DNA of 58,354 nucleotides, from NCBI GenBank assembly GCA_963713445.1, contig CAVQMB010000020.1, forward strand, positions 1 to 58,354. Reading direction: 5' to 3'. A model generated the notes under the pieces. The model searched no databases, was not told the DNA's origin, and saw nothing but the letters and a program-made list of their open reading frames with translations. This DNA is from CAVQMB01 sp963713445. Lineage in GTDB: Bacteria; Pseudomonadota; Gammaproteobacteria; Competibacterales; Competibacteraceae. This document shows positions 1 to 7,065 of the stretch, one piece after another; the first letter of the stretch is position 1; each line of letters opens with the position of its first letter. Both the position numbers and the translations under genes were made by a program.

Positions 1-1
1 C

Positions 2-2444
2 GTGCGACCAGAAGTCGCACAGATGTCTTGTTAAACCTAGAAGGAAAGGAGGATTTAACCCTGCGTTCTGCCGCAGGCGCCTACCGAAGGTGCGGACCAG
101 TAATGGCCTGTACTGAGCTGTTGGGACAATACCCACTGGCATCATCGCCAAATCTGCGGCTGCGAAGCAGTAGATAGGACTGCGAGCCCAAACGCGGTAA
201 GGGGGTTAGGCGGACTGGTATGGTGAATACATATGAACGACCGTTGACGCTTCGTTAAGCCGAACAAGCTAAATGGGCTGACAAGCTTGAACCAAAAGGT
301 ATCGCAAGTGTGGATTACCCTCGGGCCAGCAAGGGTAACGCAGACAAGGCACTGCCGGAGTAAAGGGCGCACCTAACCCAGTCTAGACATCCGTGTGGAA
401 CTGGAAAACCCCAGACTGTCCCACCGAGGGTGGAAGCCAAGCCGCAAGGCGGGGTGATGGCAGGCTGGGCGTAGGATGCTGGAAGAAGCGAATGCCTCGT
501 TGTAATGATGAGGATAGAGGCTGAGAGCAATCAACATTGCCTCCGACCCCGAAAGGGTGGCTGACGTCTAGCGGGTCTCTTATGGCGAGAATATAGAAGC
601 AGAAGATGAAATCAGCGTGGTGGAATAAACCGGGATATCAAACGCAGCTGCGATGATAGCCAACGGTACATGCGTTGTTCCGACAATAGAAAGCTGGGCC
701 GAAGTCGATTGGCCTTCGGTTTACCGTCGGGTTCGGAAACTTCAATTACGTATCGCCAAGGCCGCTCGTGAGAAACGCTGGCGATCTATTAGGGATCTCC
801 AGCGCTGTTTGACTCGGTCCTTTTCAGCAAAGCTGTTGGCTGTCAAAAAGGTCACCGAGAATCGTGGCAAACGGACACCCGGCATCGATGGTGTTACTTG
901 GTCGACGTATGCTGCCAAGTTCGAGGCTGCGTGTTCATTGTCGTCCAAAGGTTACCGGTCATCCCCATTGCGACGGGTGTATATACCGAAAGCCAACGGT
1001 AAGAAACGGCCACTATCGATACCCACAATGAAGGACCGGGCGATGCAAGCGCTTTACGCGCTGGCGCTCGAACCTGTGGCGGAGACATTGGCTGCACCAA
1101 ACTCTTTCGGCTTTCGCCCGCAACGATCGACTGCGGATGCGATTGAGCAGTGTTTTTGCTATCTCGCTCGCAAACCCGCGGCTCAGTGGATACTGGAAGC
1201 CGACATTGAAGGTTGCTTTGACAACATCGACACCATCTGGATGGAGACGCATATCCCGCTGGGAAAACCCGTCCTCCGGCAGTGGCTGAAGTCGGGGTTT
1301 GTCGATAAGAAGCGACTCTTCCCATCAGAAAAAGGTGTTCCCCAAGGTGGCATTATTTCGCCCATCATCTCAAACATGGTGCTCGACGGACTCGAACAGG
1401 TAATCGATGATTATCTGCCGAAGACGAGTCTGCGGTACCGTCGTGCCAAGGTGCACATCGTCCGCTATGCGGACGATTTTATTGTCACCGGCAGCACAAA
1501 AGAGATACTGGAACAAGAAATACGTCCGCTGATCGAAGCCTGCCTGTCAGAACGAGGTCTGATGCTCTCAAAAGTGAAGACGAAGATCACGCATATTGAC
1601 CACGGCTTTGATTTTCTTGGACAGAACATCAGGAAGTATGATGGCAAGTTGCTGATCAAACCGTCACGGAAAAGTCAGCAGGCCTTCAAGAAGAAGGTCA
1701 GGTCGGTAATGAGCAAACTGAAGTCGGCGCCGCAAGAACAGGTGATACGAAGGCTCAATCCGATTATTCGAGGTTGGGCGCAATACCATCGTCATGTGGT
1801 CAGCTCAGTTGTGTTTTCAAAGATGGATGCCTGGATTTGGCGAGTAATATGGCGATGGTCAGTTAGACGTCACCCCAAGAAACCCAAGTCCTGGATAAAG
1901 CAGCGTTACTTCGTCAGGGAAGGGACAAGGGATTGGATCTTTGTTGATCAACGAAGTGACGTGTACAAGGCAGAACAGTGTCTGGATCGCGAAATCACTC
2001 AACCGCAAGCACCACGGTTGCTGTTTATGTCGTCAATCTGGATTCGTCGGCATGTAAAAGTGAAATCGGAAGCCCATCCCTACGACTCACAATGGGAAGT
2101 GTATTTCGAGCGTCGGCTCGATCGTAAGATGGTGCATGCCATGACGAAAACACTGCGCCACCTCTGGCGGAAACAGCTCGGCCGTTGTCCAGTCTGTCAA
2201 CAGAAGGTCACTGTAGAATCTGGCTGGAATACCCATCACGTCCGTGCCAAGCTTCAGGGCGGTGCTACCGCAGCGAAAAACCTTGTCATGCTACATCCCG
2301 ATTGTCACGATAGGCTTCACTCTCACGATCACCGGGTCCGAAATGCTGTATAGGGCCTTACTGAGGCTTGAGCCGTGTGCGGGGAAACTCGCATGCACGG
2401 TTCTTAGAGGGCTGGGAGCAGGTAACTGTTCCCGGCTACTCGAC
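2..2444 (+). mobile_element. Group II intron A, copy 1, inserted in IS66 tnpC
   Basis: The 5' end is GUGCG (from base 2), a canonical group II start, and the 3' end reads ...CUCGAC, the usual AY end. Removing 2-2444 joins tnpC codons GGC | TAT in frame (Gly-Gly then Tyr-Ala-Arg-Val-Cys). Domain V is the 34-nt hairpin at 2370-2403 (GAGCCGUGUGCG stem, GGAAAC loop region). Domain VI follows at about 2409-2440 with a candidate branch A in GGUAACUG. Domains I-IV upstream of the ORF occupy 2-652. The copy at 16098-18541 differs by a single base: CTACCGAAGG here, CTACCGACAGG there, near base 88. Confidence 0.92.
653..2353 (+). CDS. ltrA: Group II intron reverse transcriptase/maturase with HNH endonuclease (intron A, copy 1)
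   Basis: A 566-aa intron-encoded protein that should bind its intron RNA, help splicing and drive retrohoming. Visible blocks: the RT N-terminal block PGIDGVTW (about 77-83), IPKANGKKRPL (111-121), GFRPQRST (153-160), catalytic Asp184 in LEADIEGCF, QGGIISP (231-237) and the YADD catalytic box (272-275), then the maturase X domain. A C-terminal HNH nuclease is marked by CPVCQQ (about 510), HHVRAK and LHPDCH. The start is the ATG at 653; an upstream Shine-Dalgarno sequence is weak. The ORF lies in intron domain IV and looks intact. Its protein is identical to the second copy at 16189-17889, so both could act in trans. Confidence 0.93.
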   Translation: MIANGTCVVPTIESWAEVDWPSVYRRVRKLQLRIAKAAREKRWRSIRDLQRCLTRSFSAKLLAVKKVTENRGKRTPGIDGVTWSTYAAKFEAACSLSSKGYRSSPLRRVYIPKANGKKRPLSIPTMKDRAMQALYALALEPVAETLAAPNSFGFRPQRSTADAIEQCFCYLARKPAAQWILEADIEGCFDNIDTIWMETHIPLGKPVLRQWLKSGFVDKKRLFPSEKGVPQGGIISPIISNMVLDGLEQVIDDYLPKTSLRYRRAKVHIVRYADDFIVTGSTKEILEQEIRPLIEACLSERGLMLSKVKTKITHIDHGFDFLGQNIRKYDGKLLIKPSRKSQQAFKKKVRSVMSKLKSAPQEQVIRRLNPIIRGWAQYHRHVVSSVVFSKMDAWIWRVIWRWSVRRHPKKPKSWIKQRYFVREGTRDWIFVDQRSDVYKAEQCLDREITQPQAPRLLFMSSIWIRRHVKVKSEAHPYDSQWEVYFERRLDRKMVHAMTKTLRHLWRKQLGRCPVCQQKVTVESGWNTHHVRAKLQGGATAAKNLVMLHPDCHDRLHSHDHRVRNAV

Positions 2445-3089
2445 TATGCCCGGGTGTGCCGTGACAACGCCATCACCCGCATCGGCTGCTGGGACCATGC
2501 CCGGCGCAAGTTCGTCGAAGCCGTGCGCGCCGCACCGGCCACCGGCAAGGCGAAAGGCAAGCCCAGCACGGCCGATGCGGCCTTGGGTTATATCGGCACG
2601 CTCTACGCCATCGAGCGTCAGGTCAAAGACCTGAGCGACGGCGAACGCTACCGTGTCCGCCAGCAACGCAGCCGCCCGCTACTGGATCAGTTCAAGGCCT
2701 GGCTGCAGGCCAACGCCACTCGGGTGATGAAAGGCTCACTGACCCGCAAGGCCATCGACTACACGCTCGGCCAGTGGCCGTATCTGCTCGGCTACTGCGA
2801 GCGCGGGGATCTGCGCATCAGCAACGCCCTCGCCGAGAACGCCATCCGCCCCTTCGCCGTCGGGCGCAAGGCGTGGTTATTCGCCGACACCGCCCAGGGG
2901 GCGCGTGCCAGTGCGTGCTGTTATTCGCTGATCGAGACGGCCAAGGCCAACGGACTGGAGCCCTCGGCCTACATCCGGCATGTCATCGAGCACATCGCCG
3001 AGGCCGACACGGCCGACAAGCTCGAACGGCTGCTGCCATGGAACGTGGACCTGGCACCGGCCTCCGACAACACCACAACATCCCCCTGA
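2445..3089 (+). pseudogene. tnpC: IS66 transposase TnpC, C-terminal exon (upstream part outside window)
   Basis: After intron removal this encodes the last about 214 residues of TnpC, the DDE transposase of IS66-type elements. It begins YARVCRDNAITRIGCWDHAR and contains HARRKFVEA, the RISNALAENAIRPFAVGRK block typical of the catalytic C-terminus, and WLFADTAQGARASA followed by a predicted helical tail. An open frame starting at 2244 fuses the intron end to this exon, but that start is an artefact. The reading frame is intact to the TGA at 3087-3089. Whether the whole gene is functional cannot be judged because the first exon is outside the window. The second copy has the same exon split further by intron B. 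Confidence 0.85.
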
Positions 3090-3097
3090 GTCAAGAC

Positions 3098-3118
3098 TGT
3101 CGATTCTGGGGCGCTTAC
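3098..3118 (+). repeat. IS66 right terminal inverted repeat
   Basis: The sequence ends TGTCGATTCTGGGGCGCTTAC. Its reverse complement, beginning GTAAGCGCCCCAGAATCG, recurs at 11155 as the outer end of the second IS66 copy, which fixes this border at about base 3118. Confidence 0.8.
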
Positions 3119-3120
3119 GA

Positions 3121-3393
3121 CCAACCTATCCCTGTCAGCGTGAGCCGCGATCCGAACGGCTGGCACGGCGCGCCGACAAAATTCGCGACCGCCTCGGCTG
3201 GGGACCGGGGATATTGGACGGCATTGGCCCAAAGCCTACGAACATGCACTGGCGGACTTACGATCGACTACAGGAACAGCATGAGGAGCTGGCCAAGCGA
3301 TCTTTGACCGACATGGCGGATCATTTCCCCCCATCACCCGCACGCCAACGTTTTTGCTGGGGTGAATCTGTTTCGCAAAATGGGGGGGGATGA
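3121..3393 (+). pseudogene. Gene remnant cut by IS66 (unrecognised)
   Basis: Directly after the IS66 border an open frame without its own start reads ARRADKIRDRLGWGPGILDG and then KPTNMHWRTYDRL, up to a stop at 3391-3393. It resembles the C-terminal tail of a protein and I recall similar tails in island-borne hypothetical proteins, but I cannot name the family. The most likely history is that IS66 inserted upstream and removed the 5' part. Function unknown. Confidence 0.45.
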
Positions 3394-3403
3394 GTGCCCC
3401 CCC
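3382..3403. repeat. Short G-run/C-run inverted repeat
   Basis: A run of eight G (3382-3389) and a run of seven C (3397-3403) are separated by ATGAGTG, giving a strong potential hairpin at the end of the gene remnant. It could act as a transcription stop, although no T-tract follows. It may instead be part of the C-rich sequence found downstream of integrated tRNA ends (see 3418-3437). Confidence 0.4.
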
Positions 3404-3417
3404 GGAAACCCTATGAT

Positions 3418-3437
3418 GGGGAACTAATTGGGGGGCC
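3418..3437 (-). other. C-rich motif downstream of the tRNA-Ser fragment, shared with the tRNA-Ser locus at 50 kb
   Basis: On the minus strand this reads GGCCCCCCAATTAGTTCCCC, about 55 bp beyond the tRNA 3' end, followed by GGGTTTCC. At the intact tRNA-Ser the same place (50071-50090) reads GGTCCCCCAATTGGCCCCCA and then GGTGTTTCC. The shared layout suggests that both sites border integrative elements of one family; the motif might be an integrase arm site. Confidence 0.45.
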
Positions 3438-3492
3438 GTCTGAAAATTTATTTCAATAACTTGCTAATATTTAAGCACTTTATCTACACAAC

Positions 3493-3555
3493 TGGCGGAG
3501 AGGGTACGATTCGAACCCACGGACCCTTGCGGGTCAACGGTTTTCAAGTCGGTCG
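3493..3555 (-). other. tRNA-Ser 3' fragment (attachment-site scar)
   Basis: Read on the minus strand, this matches the 3' half of tRNA-Ser(UGA), including ...CTTGAAAACCGTTGACCC, the variable arm GACCCGCAAGGGTC, GGTTCGAAT and a terminal CTCTCCGCCA. The 5' half is absent and the T-stem no longer pairs, so it is not a working tRNA. Partial tRNA copies of this kind are left when integrases recombine at tRNA 3' ends. It differs at several bases from the tRNA-Ser at 49928-50015, so it may come from another tRNA-Ser gene or have drifted. Confidence 0.75.
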
Positions 3556-3852
3556 AATACTACGAAAGGTGATCCGCAATGATAAGTTAACGCAATTATA
3601 TCAATCGCTTAATTGAGCTCCGATGTTCTAGATTGTCCTCCATTATCCTCCCTGTTTGCGACGAAGTGTCCTATGAGTGTCCCATGGGATTGCCTCATGA
3701 GTCGCAGCGTTAAGCCGTTCATCCCGTTTCAAGGTTTTCGGCCTCACACAAAAAAGTCCGCTCAGTGGCGTGCAAGGGGGAAAGACGGCGTGGCCCGGCA
3801 GGTCTCGGCCGCCCGCCCGGCGTCTACGCCCGCCGATGAGGCGCCGCCGGGG
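3556..3852. other. Gene-free stretch beside the att scar
   Basis: No supported gene. Bases 3556-3760 are relatively AT-rich island-type sequence. From about 3769 the sequence matches 6979-7065 and belongs to the tandem duplication, as the 3' flank of the beta-helix gene. Confidence 0.5.
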
Positions 3853-5734
3853 CTACTTCCTTCGTCGCCGCCTCGGCCAGCCGCCGAGCAGTCCCAGCAT
3901 CGCACTGAGCAGCGCCACGCCCCAGACAGAGAGCGTCGGGATCGGCAGCGGGGGTAGCGCTTTGAGTTCCGCTACCGGGTCGCTGATGGTGCCCGGGGTG
4001 GGGTCGGTGTCGCCGTCCCCGTTATCGGTGATACTGAATGTCACCGTCGAGCCGCTGAGGCTGGCACCGGGCAGCGGGTACCAATGGTTGCTGGTGTCGG
4101 CCAGGGTCGGGCCGTACTTGTAGACGCTCGCCCCGGCGGGCAGGCTGGTGCCGAGATCCAGGCTCAGCGTGACCGTGGCCCCCGGGGTGCAGCCGGTGAC
4201 GGTGAAACTGACCGGTAGACCCACTAGGGTGTAGCCCGCTGGCGGGCTGGGCGCGGGTGAAACGAAGTGGGCCTCTACCAGCCCGCAGTTGGCGCCGGGG
4301 TTGTTGGTCGTGCCGGTGACCGTCAAGTGGGACCCGGCCGGGCCGCTGCCGCTGACGTTCACGGTGTTGCTGGTGCCGCTGCCCTGCACGGTGACCGTGG
4401 CGAGGGTGGCGGCGCTGTCATCGGGGATCGTCAGCGTGGCGCTGTAGATCCGACCGCGGTGGGCGGCAAAGATCACCCCCACGGTGCATTTCTGGTGGGC
4501 GGCGAGCGAGTGACTGGAGCATTGATCACGAGTCAGGCTGAAGGCGCCACCACCGCTCAAACCCAGGCTGCCGAGGGTCACGGGCTGGTCGCCATTGGTG
4601 ACCGTAACGACCTCGCCCAGGTTGTGGCCCACGGCCACAGCGCCGAAGTCGTAGGCGGCCGGCGCCGCCAGCACGGCAACCGCCTGTTGATATTCCACCG
4701 CGCCGATGTCGACGGTCTTGTTCGAGATCCGCGCAAAGCCGCGCTGGTCGGTGGCGAGTGGTTGGCCCTCGGGGTCCACGGCAAGCGCGTTGGAACCGGC
4801 ATCGATCGCCGGACTGTCGCTGGCCGGCAGCATGGTATAGGTCGGGCCGCCGTTGTCCTGCAGTGACCCGAGCTGGGGATCGTACGTTGCACCGACGAGG
4901 TTGCCGTTGGAACCGGTGCTGATGCCGCAGGCGTTTGTGCGTCATCGATCAGGCTGTAGCGTCCAGTCACGGTGGCGGACGAATCATTGCAATCTCCGCC
5001 CGGGTTGTTGGCCAGGATGGTGTTGGCCAGCGTCACCTTGCTGGGCACGGCGAACACGCCGCCGCCGTGAGGGTGGCGGAATTGCCCGAAACGGTGGAAT
5101 CGGTCAGCGTTACCGTGCTGCTGTTGGCATACACGCCGCCGCCGTGGTAGCCGGCGGAATTGCCCGAAACGGTGGAATCGGCCAGCGTCACCGTGCTGTG
5201 CACGGCGAGCACGCCGCCACCATGGCCGGCGGCGCGTTCGTCGAAGGGGGCGGAATTGCCCGAAACGGTGGAATCGGTCAGCGTCACCGTGCTGAAGAAG
5301 GCATACATGCCGCCGCCTCCGCCCCTGTTGTAACGTCCTCCCGTCAGGGTCAGGCTGCTGAGGGTGAGGGTGGCGGACTCGACTTTCAGCACCCGGGAGT
5401 TATTGTTGGCATCGATGGTCTGGCCGCTGCCCTGGAGGGTGAGCGACGTGCCGCTGGTGACACTGAGCTGGGTGCCGCTTAGCGAGACCGACGTTACAGT
5501 GGGATCGAACTGGATGGTGTCATTGCTGCCGAAGCCGGCACCGCTGTTGACACAACCGGCTTGCAGCGTCTGGCTGTTCATGGAAACGATGGCCTGGCGC
5601 AGGGTGCAGGTCGAGCCGGTTCCCGAATCACCAGAATCGGTGACCGAAATGGTGGCGGCCTGGGCACTGCCGGCGGCGAGTGCCAGGGTCACGGCCAGGG
5701 CCAGCGGATGGCGGCGGCGCGCTAAGGTGGTCAT
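3853..5734 (-). pseudogene. Secreted CSLREA / choice-of-anchor-Q beta-helix protein with IPTL-CTERM anchor, frameshifted (copy 1)
   Basis: The ATG at 5734 starts a signal peptide (MTTLARRRHPLALAVTLALA, cleavage after AQAA). Then come a CSLREA-like block (TCTLRQAIVSMN) and right-handed beta-helix coils with the repeating unit STVTLTDSTVSGNSA and GGGVYA. A choice-of-anchor-Q stretch follows (SPAIDAGSNALAVDPEG, TVDIGAVEYQ), then Ig-like/anchor sequence, and the C-terminal sorting signal IPTLSVWGVALLSAML plus an Arg/Lys cluster. IPTL-CTERM proteins are thought to be exported and processed at the envelope. The frame shifts near 5075 and near 4935, so a full-length product would need three frames. 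Sequencing error cannot be excluded, but copy 2 is broken at other places. Confidence 0.8.
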
Positions 5735-6179
5735 CGGATACCCCCAATCTAAGGCCCCTTTGCCGAAGAGGCGCGGGCATCCGTGCGATGGATACTTGTT
5801 ATTGATGTGTTGATCTTCGTCCCACTATAGCAAGCAATCCGGTGCGATCAAGCACTTTGGTAATGCCTGCAGCGCCCCGGGGCCGTCACGCCCCCCAGCG
5901 GTCGCGGCAAAGGGGCGTTCATCTTCCCGAATCAATGCGTTTGTGCCCGGTTGACGGCGCCGCACCGCGGGCGAATCGATGGCTCTACTGGGGCAAGAGA
6001 CGCCGCGCGCGCGATCGGTGCCGCATGGCGTCGCCCGAGAGCGTGCGCAGGTGCTGGCGCTGGCGCTCGATCTTCGCCAGCCGCTTGCGCCGTGCCTCCA
6101 CATTCAGCCGATCCGGTTGGTCAGTGATGTCCTGTTAGCGTTCACGGGCTCGGCTTGTACCGAGACCGCGTTAATACTG
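5673..6179. repeat. 507-bp block identical to 9168-9674
   Basis: It spans the last terS codons, the terS/beta-helix intergenic region and the signal-peptide start of the beta-helix gene. No mismatch was found against the copy exactly 3495 bp downstream, whereas sequence on both sides diverges at once. It contains the likely promoter and ribosome-binding region (GGGGGTATCCG just upstream of the ATG at 5734). Confidence 0.85.
5985..6101 (-). CDS. Possible 38-aa basic protein (identical copy at 9480-9596)
   Basis: A GTG-started frame between terS and the beta-helix gene reads VEARRKRLAKIERQRQHLRT and continues to a TAG, giving a very basic, helical peptide. An upstream TAA limits the frame. No clear Shine-Dalgarno sequence is seen. 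It sits in the perfectly conserved 507-bp block, which could reflect selection or only gene conversion. I do not recognise a family; the frame may be spurious. Confidence 0.25.
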   Translation of the reverse strand: MEARRKRLAKIERQRQHLRTLSGDAMRHRSRARRLLPQ

Positions 6180-6659
6180 ATCGGGGTCATACTCTGATAA
6201 CTCGGTCAACGCTTCGTGGCAGACATCGGTCAGCATGGCGTCAACGGTGTGCGGGTCGTTCTCTACAGCTACCTGTGGCGCAACGCGGCTGGGTAATGCC
6301 AGGATCCGGGCTCTAAACGCCGAAACCATGCGACCCCATACCGACTCCACTTGATCGGCCGGAATTAACTTGGCATCCATGACCGCGATCTCGCGTTGCA
6401 CCTTGTCGGCTTGAGCCTTCGCCAGTCTCGCGCGCTCGTAGTTCAGATCGAGCGCCTGGCCGTCTGTCTGTTTGATCCTGCGGCCTATCTCGTCCTCGAG
6501 TCTCCAAGCGATAGAATTTGGCAGGTCGAATGCCCAGGGTTGGCCACGACTGCCGCGTTGCTGGTATGGCATACCGCGTTGCAGCCACGCGTCAATCGTC
6601 GGCAGCGATACACCAAAGGCAGCGGCTAGATCGGCCTTGCTTAACGTTTCCATTGTCAC
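6171..6659 (-). CDS. Nu1-type phage terminase small subunit (copy 1)
   Basis: A 162-aa protein. The N-terminus (METLSKADLAAAFGVSLPTI, then DAWLQRGMP) is a winged-helix DNA-binding module like phage lambda gpNu1, which recognises cos DNA. The middle (DLNYERARLAKAQADKVQRE) is the conserved helical block of this family, followed by the oligomerisation part (LALPSRVAPQV). In a phage the small subunit recruits the large packaging ATPase, but no large subunit, portal or capsid gene follows. The next gene encodes a secreted beta-helix protein. A diverged paralogue lies at 9666-10154. The frame is intact; satellites that divert helper-phage packaging also carry such genes. Confidence 0.75.
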   Translation of the reverse strand: MTMETLSKADLAAAFGVSLPTIDAWLQRGMPYQQRGSRGQPWAFDLPNSIAWRLEDEIGRRIKQTDGQALDLNYERARLAKAQADKVQREIAVMDAKLIPADQVESVWGRMVSAFRARILALPSRVAPQVAVENDPHTVDAMLTDVCHEALTELSEYDPDQY

Positions 6660-7065
6660 GAAATCATATAGCCTCGTGAAGTACCGGGCCTAAACAACAA
6701 GCCATAGGGCCTTGCAGGTGACGAAATTGGGCGCCTCTGCGTACCCGTGAGGCTTGGCCATGGCTCAGGGACCCTCGCGCTGGACCGGCCTGCGCGCCTG
6801 TTTTTGGGTGATCCCGCACATACTCGGTGCAACGCTAGAAGCCCCTGGGGCTGAGCACCACAGGGCCGATCGTCGCCCTCATTGATCAGGCTTTGGGGGC
6901 AGCGGTTCGAAGCAGCAATGTCACGCAGCCACCGGTCGAGCCCGGCGGACGGCAGCGCCCACAAAAAGCCTGCCCAGCGGCGGGCAAGGGGGGAAACACG
7001 GCGTGGCCCGGCGGATCTCGGCCGCGCGCCCGGCGTCTACGCCCGTCGATGAGGCGCCGCCGAGG
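6660..7065. other. Intergenic region between duplication units
   Basis: No supported gene. Bases 6665-6765 resemble 10160-10265 (shared TCATATAGCCTCGTGAAGTA at the terS 5' side), and 6979-7065 resemble 3769-3852. The middle part (about 6770-6975) is unique sequence at the junction of the two units. Confidence 0.5.

Larger units (their letters stand above)
1..3118 (+). mobile_element. IS66-family element, 5'-truncated by the window edge, carrying a group II intron
   Basis: Only the 3' part of an IS66-type element is present. Base 1 is the last base of the upstream tnpC exon, bases 2-2444 are group II intron A, 2445-3089 the rest of tnpC, and the right terminal repeat lies near 3098-3118. The second copy (11155-20301, opposite strand) shows what is missing: tnpA, tnpB and the first about 330 codons of tnpC. 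Exon sequence differs between the copies (for example residues VIEHIAEADTAD versus VLERIAEADKPD near the C-terminus), while the intron is almost identical. Identification rests on recognising the TnpC C-terminus and on the partner copy. Confidence 0.85.
3769..6765 (-). repeat. Tandem duplication, unit 1 (terS + beta-helix protein)
   Basis: This unit and 6979-10270 share gene order, 5' flanks, 3' flanks and promoter regions: a terminase small subunit gene, a 507-bp spacer and the IPTL-CTERM protein gene, all on the minus strand. Starts are offset by exactly 3495 bp (5734/9229, 6171/9666). The genes have diverged substantially, but 5673-6179 equals 9168-9674 base for base as far as I can read. 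Confidence 0.85.

Noticed and set aside
2244..3089. A 281-aa gene starting inside the intron
   Set aside because: It begins within intron A and reads through domain V into the tnpC exon; only the part from 2445 is real coding sequence.
3493..3580. A functional tRNA-Ser in the left flank
   Set aside because: The 5' half is missing and the T-stem is mismatched, so it is only an att scar.
3428..3616. 62-aa plus-strand ORF with GGEGTIRTHGPLRVNGFQV
   Set aside because: It is antisense to the tRNA-Ser fragment and typical of false ORFs over tRNA-Ser.
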